Positions 1 to 6,978 of a stretch of DNA of 46,397 bases are shown here, in pieces; position 1 is the stretch's first letter, and the number at the start of each line of letters is the position of its first letter. The position numbers were made by a program, and so were the translations under genes. The notes under the pieces are model-generated. The model saw only the letters and a program-made list of their open reading frames with translations. It made no database searches and was not told the DNA's origin. Location of the stretch: the NCBI GenBank assembly GCA_022510905.1, contig JAFLSN010000018.1, positions 1 through 46,397 of the forward strand, in the 5' to 3' direction. The DNA comes from Treponema sp. (GTDB taxonomy: Bacteria > Spirochaetota > Spirochaetia > Treponematales > Treponemataceae).

Positions 1-1
1 C

Positions 2-136
2 TACATCGACCCCGCGGCGGAGATGGTCATCGTGCGCTTCGCCTCCAATCCGCTCTCGTCCAACAAGTACATCGACCCCGTTTCGATTCCGGCGTATGAG
101 GCGGTGGCGGACTACCTGATGGGGAAGAAGAAGTAA
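2..136 (+). CDS. C-terminal end of a serine hydrolase (class C beta-lactamase-like), partial
   Basis: The window opens inside a reading frame that ends at TAA 134-136. The last 44 residues include YIDPAAEMVIVRFASNP followed by a DPVSIPAYEAVADYL-type tail. This is the usual C-terminal signature of the beta-lactamase-fold serine hydrolases (class C beta-lactamase / 6-aminohexanoate-dimer hydrolase type). The catalytic SxxK and YxN motifs would lie upstream, outside the window, so the substrate cannot be inferred. A strong terminator follows 17 bases after the stop, so this is the last gene of its transcript. Confidence 0.7.
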   Translation, partial: YIDPAAEMVIVRFASNPLSSNKYIDPVSIPAYEAVADYLMGKKK

Positions 137-153
137 CGTCACAGAAAAGCATA

Positions 154-178
154 AAGCCGCGCGGTTGCGCGGCTTTTT
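154..178 (+). terminator. Rho-independent terminator of the serine hydrolase gene
   Basis: A perfect GC-rich hairpin (GCCGCGC 156-162, loop GGTT, GCGCGGC 167-173) is followed by five T residues. It lies just after the stop codon at 136. Confidence 0.9.
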
Positions 179-270
179 CTATTATATTTCATAGTTTTTA
201 CAATTTATCATATTTAGAAGAACATAAAAACTGGGTTAAAATAGAGGCCAGAGATTTTTCTTCCACCAGT

Positions 271-465
271 TTGTTTTCTCTTTCCAAGGATTCAGCAGGT
301 AATGTATGGATTGTTTACAAGCTTTACAGTTCCGCGACTCCGCAGCTTTACGCCATGCTCGACCGCGACATCAATACAATTGAAGACCTCGTGGGCGATT
401 ATTGGGTCAGCTGGAAACTGATTGACGGCACAAAGGACATCTATCCCGTCCTGCATAAAGAATAA
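271..465 (+). pseudogene. Small ORF, probably the C-terminal remnant of a degraded gene
   Basis: A 64-codon frame with a TTG start has no ribosome binding site, and the frame is open upstream to base 100, through the terminator. The residues (for example YKLYSSATPQLYAMLDRDI and VSWKLIDGTKDIYPVLHKE) have a plausible protein composition. I read it as the tail of a decayed gene rather than an active start. No family is recognised. Confidence 0.3.
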
Positions 466-549
466 TGCGCAAACATATCAAAGACACGCCGTACGTTCGC
501 TGAGCGCATGGCGTTTTTTTTTCGGCGTTTGTCCGTTGCGGCAGCTGGT

Positions 550-672
550 GGAAACGTTATGGCAAGGCATCGGGAGCGTTCCCAACGGACAACGGGAACG
601 TTCCCAATGTGGTGTGAGAACGTTCTCAACAGGGTATCGGAAACGTTTCCAATGGGCAATGAGAACGTTCCC
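550..672. repeat. Array of six palindromes with a 22-bp period
   Basis: Six near-perfect 12-bp palindromes centred on AACGTT begin at 550, 572, 594, 616, 639 and 661. Examples are GGGAACGTTCCC, GAGAACGTTCTC and GGAAACGTTTCC. The spacers are about 10 bp and poorly conserved, so the palindrome and its 22-bp spacing are the conserved features. The array lies about 70 bp upstream of the -35 box of the HU-like gene. A cluster of operator sites for a dimeric protein is the simplest reading, but this is inference. Confidence 0.8.
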
Positions 673-743
673 GTTGTGCGCAAGTCGGTTGGTTATACTT
701 GGCGGCCATATACGAAAAAAAATCGTTTTTTTGAGAAAAAAGT

Positions 744-772
744 TTGCATTCTGTATCAGATGGTGATATACT
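744..772 (+). promoter_or_regulatory. Sigma70-type promoter of the HU-like gene
   Basis: TTGCAT (744-749), a 17-bp spacer and TATACT (767-772). The 5' leader to the start at 891 would be about 110 nt. Confidence 0.65.
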
Positions 773-890
773 AGATGCTGACCGGGTTGCGACTCTCTGT
801 GGAGGGGCGTCCGGCGCAAACATACCTGAAACAAGGATGAACGGAGGCATCGTATAGATAGCATTTCTTGGTTTCAAAGAGAGAATTACT

Positions 891-1319
891 ATGAAAGTAA
901 AAGTAGTAAAAAGTGTTGACCCTCGGAATCCCGAGGTGATTAAGTACCGGCTCGTGCCGTTCTATGCGTACAAAGTTACTTTGGACGACATGTCGGAGAA
1001 CATCTCGCGAAGTTCTTCGGTGAACAGGGCGGATGTTGCAGCAGTACTAGATGTGCTCAAACATGAGCTTGTTACACATGTGGCAAAAGGAGGTATCGTT
1101 GAGTTTGATGGATTCGGTTCTTTCCGGCTCTCGCTTTCTAGCGCGGTACGGGACACACCGAAGGAGACATCAATAAAGGACATCAGAAATCGGAATGTCA
1201 GGTTCCGGCTTGACAAAGGGCTGCAAAGGCAAATCGACGAGACGAAGTTCGTAAAAGTGCCTTACGGAGAAGACCCTGCGACGACTGATGACGAACTTGA
1301 TGAAGACGACAACGAATAA
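891..1319 (+). CDS. HU-related histone-like DNA-binding protein
   Basis: This 142-residue protein resembles the HU-related histone-like group common in Bacteroidetes. The N-terminus has the KVVKSVDPRNPEV element. It is followed by the HU helical part (ISRSSSVNRADVAAVLDVL) and the beta region GIVEFDGFGSFRLSLSS, then the conserved VRFRLDKGLQRQI segment. The acidic tail (TTDDELDEDDNE) is typical. It should bind and bend DNA non-specifically in the nucleoid. The start is preceded by a purine-rich AGAGAGA and a promoter at 744-772. The last 20 coding bases belong to a 39-bp sequence that is repeated downstream at 1520. The 22-bp palindrome array lies upstream, but no link to this protein can be shown. 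Confidence 0.85.
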   Translation: MKVKVVKSVDPRNPEVIKYRLVPFYAYKVTLDDMSENISRSSSVNRADVAAVLDVLKHELVTHVAKGGIVEFDGFGSFRLSLSSAVRDTPKETSIKDIRNRNVRFRLDKGLQRQIDETKFVKVPYGEDPATTDDELDEDDNE

Positions 1320-1558
1320 ATATACATAATAATTTCCGAAATGATTGTATAGAAGTTTGCACGTTGGGAAAATCCATGCGCAGACGGATAATAGAATTGA
1401 TATATGCTGAGAATGCGGCACATACCGCACAAGATTATATTATTTATGACTTACTGGGAACGACATCGCTTGTGCCCCAAAATAACAGCGGATATGGCTC
1501 AGCAGACATCCGCACTACGATGAAGACGACAACGAATAAATATACATAATAATTTCCG
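1300..1558. repeat. 39-bp direct repeat including the HU gene 3' end
   Basis: Bases 1300-1338 (the end of the HU-like gene, its stop codon and 19 bases of 3' flank) recur exactly at 1520-1558. The intervening 181 bp (1339-1519) have no recognisable gene; a 61-codon frame there (1364-1549) lacks a ribosome binding site. The frame before the second copy has a stop 17 codons upstream of the DEDDNE end, so it is not a second HU gene. It looks like a partial duplication or a recombination scar. Confidence 0.85.
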
Positions 1559-1607
1559 CACTACAAGGAATTAACTTATGTGAGCCGCACGGTTTGCAGA
1601 AACTCCA

Positions 1608-1645
1608 GCCCGGAAGTACCTCCGTTCTTCTGGGCGTTTTTTTTT
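1608..1645 (+). terminator. Rho-independent terminator
   Basis: GCCCGGAAG (1608-1616) pairs with CTTCTGGGC (1627-1635), with one G-U, and is followed by nine T residues from 1637. It is the first good terminator downstream of the HU-like gene. Confidence 0.8.
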
Positions 1646-1721
1646 GCAGGCGGGTAACCTTGACACTCCGCGCCCAAGCCTGTATACGCGGCCTCACTTT
1701 TGAACATATCCGAAGGAAAAT

Positions 1722-1892
1722 ATGAGAAAGATTACTGAACTGCTGGCGGTGCTCGCCGCGCTTGCCGCACTCGCCTCGTGCTCCGCAAAGGAGGCTGTAG
1801 CACACAAACAACGCCAAAGATGCGCCGCGCGTTTGCACGGTCTTTTTGTCAGCGGGCGGCACGTAATCACCGCGAGTGCCAATTCTGATTGA
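1722..1892 (+). pseudogene. Short lipoprotein signal-peptide ORF, probably truncated
   Basis: ATG 1722 follows a good AAGGA site at 1713-1717. It opens a 56-residue frame beginning MRKITELLAVLAALAALASC, a clear lipoprotein signal peptide with lipobox LASC. The rest (SAKEAVAHKQRQRCAARLHG and onward) is short, basic and unlike a folded lipoprotein domain. The gene has probably lost its body by frameshift or deletion, although a genuine small lipoprotein is possible. Confidence 0.5.
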
Positions 1893-1947
1893 CTGCGCGC
1901 CTATATTCTGCGATACTTACAATATATCAGCCAGCAAGGAGGCGCAA

Positions 1948-2265
1948 ATGACAATGCCTGTTACCGTTCAGCTTGACGCGACGCTCGTGCGGGTGGTTGA
2001 CAAGATTGCCAAAGAGATTGGAAAAACGCGGGAAGAATTCATCGAGGAAGCCTTAGAGTGCGAGGTGGGGGAGCGGGAGCTTGTCCACATTGCCGAGAGC
2101 CGCGCAAGGGAGATTCGGGAAGGCCGCGAAAGATCTTTTGAAGGCAGAAAACGCGCCAAGACAAGCCGCGAAAGTTCTTTTGAAGGCCGAAACGCGCCAA
2201 GACAAGCCGCGAAAGTTCTTTTGAAGGCCGAAACGCGCCGAGGCAAGCCGCGAAAGTTCTTTTGA
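1948..2265 (+). CDS. Ribbon-helix-helix DNA-binding protein with a repeat-encoded tail
   Basis: A strong AAGGAGG (1936-1942) fixes the start at ATG 1948. Residues 3-45 (PVTVQLDATLVRVVDKIAKE, then GKTREEFIEEALE) form a ribbon-helix-helix (CopG/MetJ-type) fold: one N-terminal beta strand and two helices. Such proteins act as dimeric repressors or antitoxins. From about residue 59 the coding sequence runs into a 41-bp tandem array, so the C-terminus is a basic repeat-derived tail (RERSFEGRKRAKTSRESSFE). Because 41 is not a multiple of three, successive units are read in different frames until a stop at 2263. No toxin partner is adjacent, so antitoxin function is not supported. The 105-residue product is longer than usual for the family because of the tail. 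Confidence 0.75.
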   Translation: MTMPVTVQLDATLVRVVDKIAKEIGKTREEFIEEALECEVGERELVHIAESRAREIREGRERSFEGRKRAKTSRESSFEGRNAPRQAAKVLLKAETRRGKPRKFF

Positions 2266-2478
2266 AGGCCGAAACGCGCCGAGGCAAGCCGCGAAAGTTC
2301 TTTTGAAAGCCGAAAACGCGCCAAGGCGAGCCGCGAAAGTTCTTTTGAACGCCGGAAACGCGCCGGGCAAGCCACGGGAGTGCTCCCGAAGGCTGAAAAC
2401 GTGCCGTGGAAAGCCGCGAGAGTGCTCCCGAAGGCCGGAAACGCGCCGGACAAGCCTCGGGAGTGCTCTTAAAAGCCC
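2123..2478 (+). repeat. Tandem array of nine 41/42-bp units (array 1)
   Basis: Units begin at 2123, 2165, 2206, 2247, 2288, 2330, 2371, 2413 and 2454, a spacing of 41 or 42 bp. The unit starts GCCGCGAAAGTTC, continues TTTGAAGGCCGAAA and ends CGCGCCAAG-like. There are no unique spacers, so it is not CRISPR. The last three units diverge and carry a GGGAGTGCTCCC palindrome in place of the AAAGTTCTTTT segment. The array starts inside the RHH gene and stops just before the convergent lipoprotein gene. Confidence 0.9.
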
Positions 2479-2487
2479 TGTACGGTT

Positions 2488-2898
2488 CTACCTTTTTCCG
2501 TATTTTTTGCCGGAATAATAAGAAATGGTCAAATAGTTACCACTCAAAGAACCAGTATATTGGCCTAAAATAATTCCGTAGTTAGTAGCATAATCTGGCC
2601 AAACCTCAGTCCATTTGTCCACATAAAAAGTGACCGATGATGAACTTTTTGCATACGAACCTTTTTCCAATACAATGCCCGTATTATTGGCGGCATCTGA
2701 ATATACCCGTTTATAAGTCCCGTCATCATACAGATAGTATTTGTCGGTATACGAGTACGAGCTGTCCTTATATTCATATATTGTGCTGCTTGGCTCGTCG
2801 TCGGTCTTGCAGCCGGTGGCGCAGAACAGCATTCCTGCCGCAAGGCAGATGGACAGTGCAACGGTCGTCAATTTCTTTAGAGTATAAAAATGTTTCAT
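2488..2898 (-). CDS. Small hypothetical lipoprotein
   Basis: The 136-residue product starts at ATG 2898, which follows an AGGAGA site, rather than at the upstream in-frame ATG. Residues 1-30 form a lipoprotein signal peptide (MKHFYTLKKLTTVALSICLA, then GMLFCATGC). The mature part is rich in Tyr, Ser and Lys and looks like short beta strands (YYLYDDGTYKRVYSD, then GSLSGNYLTISYYSGKKYGK). This resembles small surface lipoproteins of Treponema built from beta-meander repeats. No enzyme motif is seen. It converges on the 41-bp array. Confidence 0.75.
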   Translation of the reverse strand: MKHFYTLKKLTTVALSICLAAGMLFCATGCKTDDEPSSTIYEYKDSSYSYTDKYYLYDDGTYKRVYSDAANNTGIVLEKGSYAKSSSSVTFYVDKWTEVWPDYATNYGIILGQYTGSLSGNYLTISYYSGKKYGKR

Positions 2899-2991
2899 AA
2901 AATTCTCCTGCAAGGATATAGTTTTTAAGGAAGCTTCGGCGTTCAATTTTTTTGACGCATTGTACGTATGCAACGCAAACGTGTTTGGTTT

Positions 2992-3065
2992 GTGCGGAAA
3001 GGGTACATACCGTGCCTCCAGCTTGAAGCCCTGCCGAAAGTGTTTGCAAATGAATGGTATGTACC
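2992..3065. repeat. Dispersed stem-loop element, copy R1
   Basis: Perfect inverted arms GGTACATACC (3002-3011) and GGTATGTACC (3056-3065) enclose 44 bp. The motif GTGCGGAAA precedes the left arm. Related copies are at 25610-25800 and 28138-28326, with a weaker copy at 5667-5992 and a trace in the IS remnant at 33541-33993. Their arms differ but keep pairing. This copy begins 8 bases past the stop of the LRR lipoprotein gene and might serve as its 3' end. Confidence 0.75.
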
Positions 3066-3072
3066 GAACGGC

Positions 3073-3792
3073 TTACGGGCCGCTCCATTCCGTTCCGCTG
3101 CGCATATATGTGCCCCGCACCGCCACATACGAGCCGTCTTCGGAAGTTCCCGAGAGCGCCGCCACTTCCCGAAACTTTGCTCCGCCCGGAAACACCGTGA
3201 TGTCGGCAATGCGCGTGTAGCCCATGAGATGCACGGCGCAGAGGTTTTCGCATCCCGAAAAGGCAGACCGGTCGATGTAGTCCACGTTTTCGGGGATTGT
3301 TACGCTCTCAAGCGACAGGCAGCTGTGGAACGCATACTCGCCAATCTCCGTAACGGAATCCGGAATAACGGCTCTGCGCAGGTTCACGCAGCCTTCAAAC
3401 GCCTTGCGTCCGATTCGCGAAAGGTTGTTCGGCAGCGCAACAGAGACGATAAAAGACATTCCCAGCGGACTTGACGGGTCGCCGTCTCCGAAGCCCGTTA
3501 CGGAACTTTCAGAAAGATCAAGGCTGACATACTTTCCCGCCCGCGCGATGGCCGCATACAATGCCAACACAGTTTCCGTGCCGCCAAACGCAACAAAAAC
3601 CGGGTCGTCAGGGCTTGTACCGCCGTCCGCATCTGCAAGCGCGGCTTGGAATTCTTTGTAAGTGTCAGGCACGTCAGAACCAGAACTGAACCGAGTTTCA
3701 ACGGTGCAGCTCACCACGCATATGGCAGCGTATACCAGGAGGAGCGTTACCGAAGTCAATCTGCATCGCTGCGTCGTTTCAATCATAACCAT
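3073..3792 (-). CDS. Leucine-rich-repeat (BspA-type) lipoprotein
   Basis: The 239-residue protein has a lipoprotein signal peptide ending CVVSC at about residue 29. Two or three BspA/LRR_5-type repeats follow from about residue 118: LSRIGRKAFEGCVNLRRAVI, then VTEIGEYAFHSCLSLESVTI, then VDYIDRSAFSGCENLCAVHL. Such surface proteins mediate adhesion or host contact in oral and gut Treponema and Bacteroidetes. A weak AAGG lies 9 bases before the ATG. It starts 17 bases after the stop of the upstream OB-fold lipoprotein gene, so the two are probably co-transcribed. Confidence 0.8.
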   Translation of the reverse strand: MVMIETTQRCRLTSVTLLLVYAAICVVSCTVETRFSSGSDVPDTYKEFQAALADADGGTSPDDPVFVAFGGTETVLALYAAIARAGKYVSLDLSESSVTGFGDGDPSSPLGMSFIVSVALPNNLSRIGRKAFEGCVNLRRAVIPDSVTEIGEYAFHSCLSLESVTIPENVDYIDRSAFSGCENLCAVHLMGYTRIADITVFPGGAKFREVAALSGTSEDGSYVAVRGTYMRSGTEWSGP

Positions 3793-3809
3793 TCTGACGT
3801 ACCTTTTTG

Positions 3810-5153
3810 CTAGTTCTTCATCTGCTCAGCCGCGCGTTTGTTCGCAGAGTTTCGCCCCTGCATTTCCACGAGCATGGACTGGACTTCCGGCCTGTCGCTG
3901 ACTTTTGCCAGCGCCTCCATCAAAACCAGGGCCTGCTCCGTGCCGTGCGCAACTTCCGTGAGCACCGCCTGATTGTATCCCGCCGAAAAGTCATTTGTGT
4001 CCGCGTAGATTTCGCCGTAGGCATCCGCGGCAGAGGAATACTGCTTTGCCTTGACCAGCTTGTTCGCTTCATTGAGCGCGGCTTTCAACTCTTTGTTCTG
4101 CGTGTCGGATTTCGCGAGTTTAAGCGAAAGACTGCGCTGCGTGGGCACCATGTCGCTCTTGATTTTTTCAAGAGGTTTTTTCAGTGCGGAAGAAATCATG
4201 TAGGAGGTTGGAGTCAAATCTGATTGTTTTTCTGCATAGTTGCTTGTCAATTTGTTGGATTCAGAGCCTTTGCCAAGCAATGACCCGTCGCGTGTGTTTT
4301 CAAGAGCATAGGCTACAGTCACAGACACAACTTTTCTGTATTCAGTTACAAGCTTGTAGACGGTCTTTCCCTCGGCATCTTTGAGTGTTGTGCCGTCTTG
4401 AGCCTTCTCAGGTTTCTTTGTCTGCTGGGATTCAAACGATTCAGAACCGGTGTAGTTGTGTGTGAGCACGGCATCGACCGGCCCGGTGTATTCCTGAATG
4501 TAGAACTTTGCGCCGTAAGAAAGATTGATGTGCCTGCCGCTTCCGCCAAGGATTTCAAGAATTTCGTTTATGCCGTCAGAATAAGGAGGCTTAAGACCTG
4601 AGCATCTTCCGACCACGGTTATTGTGTCGCCCTTGTTGAGCGCGGCGACTTTTTCGGTCTCGGATTTTGCCATGTACACATCGACAGAATTGTTGCCGAC
4701 CCCCAGCCTGACCGCCCCCGCCTTGAAGTCCGTGACCGTGCCCGATACTTTCAGGAATTTTCCGTCATATTTTCCGTCCGCCCGCACTTCATTGTCATCG
4801 TATTCTTGCGCCAAATCAGCGGCGCTTATTTCTATGCCGTCGCGCAGAAGACTTTGCTGCAAAAGCCATGGCATCACTCCAGCCATTTCCTCGGGGCTTG
4901 CAATAGAATATCTCCCTGTTCCTTTTAGCACGCCAGAAATGTAGTCAGAAATGTACGTTGTCACCTCGGCATCTCCGGACTTGTTATTGCTGGAAACAAT
5001 TCCCACCATGCTCACACCGTTCATGTCAAATTTTGCCGGCTCCGTGTAAGACACAGGCACCGTTGTCTGGCAGCCCGCAACAAATGCGGTAAGCCCCGCC
5101 ACAAATACCGTCGCAAGCGCAATGCCACGACCCGTCTGTTTTGTAGGTTTCAT
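3810..5153 (-). CDS. Lipoprotein with CsgG/LpoB-like N-terminus and OB-fold domain
   Basis: The start at ATG 5153 has GGAGG 8 bases upstream; the in-frame TTG five codons earlier lies on the ribosome site and is rejected. The protein has 447 residues with lipobox FVAGC near residue 28. The next part (FDMNGVSMVGIVSSNN, then TTYISDYISGVLKGTGRYSI) resembles the alpha/beta start of CsgG/LpoB-type outer-membrane lipoproteins. Residues around 115-180 (DGKFLKVSGTVTDFKAGAV, then GDTITVVGRCSGL) look like a tRNA_anti-like OB fold. The C-terminal part has a TPR-like segment (AKQYSSAADAYGEIYAD). A periplasm-facing role at the envelope is inferred; the substrate is unknown. It is first in a two-gene lipoprotein unit and divergent from an XRE regulator. 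Confidence 0.75.
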   Translation of the reverse strand: MKPTKQTGRGIALATVFVAGLTAFVAGCQTTVPVSYTEPAKFDMNGVSMVGIVSSNNKSGDAEVTTYISDYISGVLKGTGRYSIASPEEMAGVMPWLLQQSLLRDGIEISAADLAQEYDDNEVRADGKYDGKFLKVSGTVTDFKAGAVRLGVGNNSVDVYMAKSETEKVAALNKGDTITVVGRCSGLKPPYSDGINEILEILGGSGRHINLSYGAKFYIQEYTGPVDAVLTHNYTGSESFESQQTKKPEKAQDGTTLKDAEGKTVYKLVTEYRKVVSVTVAYALENTRDGSLLGKGSESNKLTSNYAEKQSDLTPTSYMISSALKKPLEKIKSDMVPTQRSLSLKLAKSDTQNKELKAALNEANKLVKAKQYSSAADAYGEIYADTNDFSAGYNQAVLTEVAHGTEQALVLMEALAKVSDRPEVQSMLVEMQGRNSANKRAAEQMKN

Positions 5154-5312
5154 GCTGAATTCCTCCAAGCTGTTTTTATTCGCAATATTAGATTTATTAA
5201 GTCTAATTTTTGCAATTTTTCAGCATTTTATCGCATTAAAAGATTGTTGTAAATACCTAATCGATTGAATATCGTATGATTATCCAAAGAATCATTCCTA
5301 TTAGTTTTGAAT
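5154..5312. promoter_or_regulatory. Divergent control region between lipoprotein operon and XRE gene
   Basis: The AT-rich 159-bp space holds an inverted repeat ATTAGA (5187-5192) / TCTAAT (5202-5207) on the lipoprotein side. A second GATT/AATC pair lies near 5278-5293 next to the XRE start. Either could be an operator of the adjacent XRE protein; this is inferred from position alone. Confidence 0.4.
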
Positions 5313-5630
5313 ATGACGAATATCAGAAGTGTTTTGTCCTACAACATGAAGTCGCGGCGCAAGGCGCTCGGCCTGTCGCAGATTGACCTTGCGGAAAAGA
5401 CGGGCAGCGCGGCCAACTACATCTCCAAAATCGAGGCTGAGCGGCAGTTTCCGTCCGTGGAGATGATAGAAAAGCTCGCGGACGCGCTCCAGATTGACAC
5501 GGTGGATTTGTTCTCGCCGTCAAGCCAGCAGAAGTCGCTCATAAGGCAGGAAAAACAGGTTCTCATGGAACGCATTTCCGCTGAAATAGATTCATTCATG
5601 GAACGGATTGAATCATGCGAAGCTGAATAG
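5313..5630 (+). CDS. XRE-family HTH transcriptional regulator
   Basis: The 105-residue protein has an N-terminal HTH_3/Cro-type domain (LSYNMKSRRKALGLSQIDLA, then AANYISKIEAERQFPSVEMI, then LADALQIDTVDLF). A short helical, charged tail follows that could dimerise. ATG 5313 has no Shine-Dalgarno site, and neither does the in-frame TTG at 5307. It is transcribed away from the OB-fold lipoprotein gene and is the natural candidate to regulate that unit and itself. Downstream, the ACCCCGA/TCGGGGT hairpin at 5673-5694 could end the transcript. Confidence 0.85.
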   Translation: MTNIRSVLSYNMKSRRKALGLSQIDLAEKTGSAANYISKIEAERQFPSVEMIEKLADALQIDTVDLFSPSSQQKSLIRQEKQVLMERISAEIDSFMERIESCEAE

Positions 5631-5666
5631 GCCGCACATGGCGGCAGGCTTTGCCAAAAACAAAAT

Positions 5667-5992
5667 CAACACACCCCGACGCCAGCATCGGGGTATGATT
5701 TTTCTGAAATTTGATAACCGGGTAGTGATAAAAAATCTTTAGACTTTGCCGAGTGCGTTTTGATTGCTAAAATTCCGCAGCCGAAAGTGCATGGCTTTCC
5801 TGTATTTCCAGCAACAAAATAAGAAACGGCAGCCAATAACCGACTTTTGAAAAAACTCGGAGTTAAAATAAGCGGCGGTATTTCTACGCAGATTTTAAAC
5901 GTACACTTTGCCCCCGTGTTCAGCAAGGCTTCAAGCCAGGGCTGGCTTTGCAGAAGTGGGGTATATGCCCTTTATGCACAAATCATCCCCGT
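5667..5992. repeat. Dispersed element copy R5 (long, degraded form)
   Basis: The segment from 5667 (AATCAACACACCCC) through about 5745 (GATAACCGGGTAGTGATAAA) matches module A of copies R2 and R3. The part at about 5900-5992 (CAAGGCTTCAAGCCAGGGCT, then GGGGTATATGCCC) matches stem-loop module B. About 150 bp of extra AT-rich DNA separates the modules here. A 7-bp perfect hairpin lies at 5673-5694. No gene is supported in 5631-6143. Confidence 0.65.
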
Positions 5993-6143
5993 GTACTGCC
6001 GGAAACATTATGGGCAGCCTGTGTCCGCTGCGTGGGGCGGCAAGGCGTTTAAAAGCGGCATTGTTCCGTGGGCTAAACGAGGGGGCTGCTTTTCGCATCC
6101 GATGCCGCATTCATTTTATTTCAGCCCGAATCAAGGCGCAGCT

Positions 6144-6848
6144 TCAGTCTGACCCAAGCCGAGGGCTTCCATCTTCCGGCGGCAAAGGCTCGGCAGGTTC
6201 CGGCTTTGCCTTGACACGCCTTTTGAAGATGCGTTTAGCAATCACAGGAAGATTCAAACGGAGCTTGATGCCGTACTCAAGCCCGTGCCTTGTGATTGCA
6301 TTGCTAAAATCGATTGTGGCTTTGTTTATGGGAAACTTGTAGCCCACGAACATGTCCGCCATCACATAGCCAAAGAAATTTTGTTTCCAGCCGACTTTGC
6401 CTATTACGGTGGCCAGAAAGTCGCGCTGCCTTCCGCCTGGGCCGGAATCATTTTTGTATATAATAAAATCCGTGCCGCTTCCAGCGCCCACATACAGCCA
6501 GTCAAGTCCACGTCCAAACGGATAGAAGTGCGCTTCAAGCTGGGCGCCAACCGTTATGACAATCATGTTCAAGTCGGTGGGGTTCAGGGTCATGTGGGAA
6601 AGTCCACCCTTAAAAGCAAGGTAGCGCATCACTTCCGTCTCGTAAGAAAAGCCCAGGCCCCAGCCGTTGTTTTTGAGCCCGGTTCCAAGGTAGCCGAGAT
6701 CCAAAGAAAAAATACTGTGCATGGCAGAGCCTGGGGTTTCCGCGCACAATGTTTCTGGAATCATAAAGAACACAGTCGCTGCAAAAAAAACGGCACAAAA
6801 CCTGCGCACGCTTTTTTGCAGAATCTCGCATGGCAAAGAGAATTCCAT
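6144..6848 (-). CDS. Predicted outer-membrane beta-barrel-type protein
   Basis: The 234-residue protein has an N-terminal signal peptide (RRFCAVFFAATVFFMIPETL, then CA before ETP). The body is rich in alternating aromatic and glycine strands (FSLDLGYLGTGL, GWGLGFSYETEV, FYPFGRGLDWLYVGAGSG, YVMADMFVGYKFPI, HGLEYGIKLRLNL). That pattern fits an eight-to-ten-strand outer-membrane barrel. The C-terminus has a basic then proline-rich tail (RRVKAKPEPAEPLPPEDGSP) instead of a terminal aromatic strand. No Shine-Dalgarno site precedes ATG 6848; the -10 box ends 5 bases upstream, so translation is probably leaderless. No specific family is recognised. Confidence 0.7.
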   Translation of the reverse strand: MEFSLPCEILQKSVRRFCAVFFAATVFFMIPETLCAETPGSAMHSIFSLDLGYLGTGLKNNGWGLGFSYETEVMRYLAFKGGLSHMTLNPTDLNMIVITVGAQLEAHFYPFGRGLDWLYVGAGSGTDFIIYKNDSGPGGRQRDFLATVIGKVGWKQNFFGYVMADMFVGYKFPINKATIDFSNAITRHGLEYGIKLRLNLPVIAKRIFKRRVKAKPEPAEPLPPEDGSPRLGSD

Positions 6849-6853
6849 AAGCT

Positions 6854-6882
6854 TTTATAGCAAGTCCAAAAGAAAAAGACAA
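6854..6882 (-). promoter_or_regulatory. Promoter of the outer-membrane protein gene, abutting its start
   Basis: Read on the minus strand: TTGTCT (6882-6877), a 17-bp spacer, TATAAA (6859-6854), five bases, then ATG at 6848. The transcript would begin at or next to the start codon. Confidence 0.6.
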
Positions 6883-6978
6883 GCACACGGCACTCGCCGG
6901 AACTGGCCGACATAGAGCCATCCCTGCCGCCAAACAGAAAACCTCGCGGACATTTGGCGGAAATTTTATCCGTCTTGA

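Noticed and set aside
441..683. Minus-strand and plus-strand ORFs across the 22-bp palindrome array
   Set aside because: Several overlapping frames exist only because the repeat is stop-free; none has a ribosome site or recognisable protein.
1364..1549. 61-codon ORF between the HU tail repeats
   Set aside because: TTG start without a ribosome site, and its end lies in the duplicated HU tail read in another frame.
2123..2478. CRISPR array
   Set aside because: Units are contiguous 41-42 bp repeats with no unique spacers and no cas genes in the window. The same applies to arrays A and B.
5666..6342. ORFs on both strands downstream of the XRE gene
   Set aside because: They overlie the dispersed repeat R5 and the outer-membrane gene; no ribosome sites and no similarity to known proteins.
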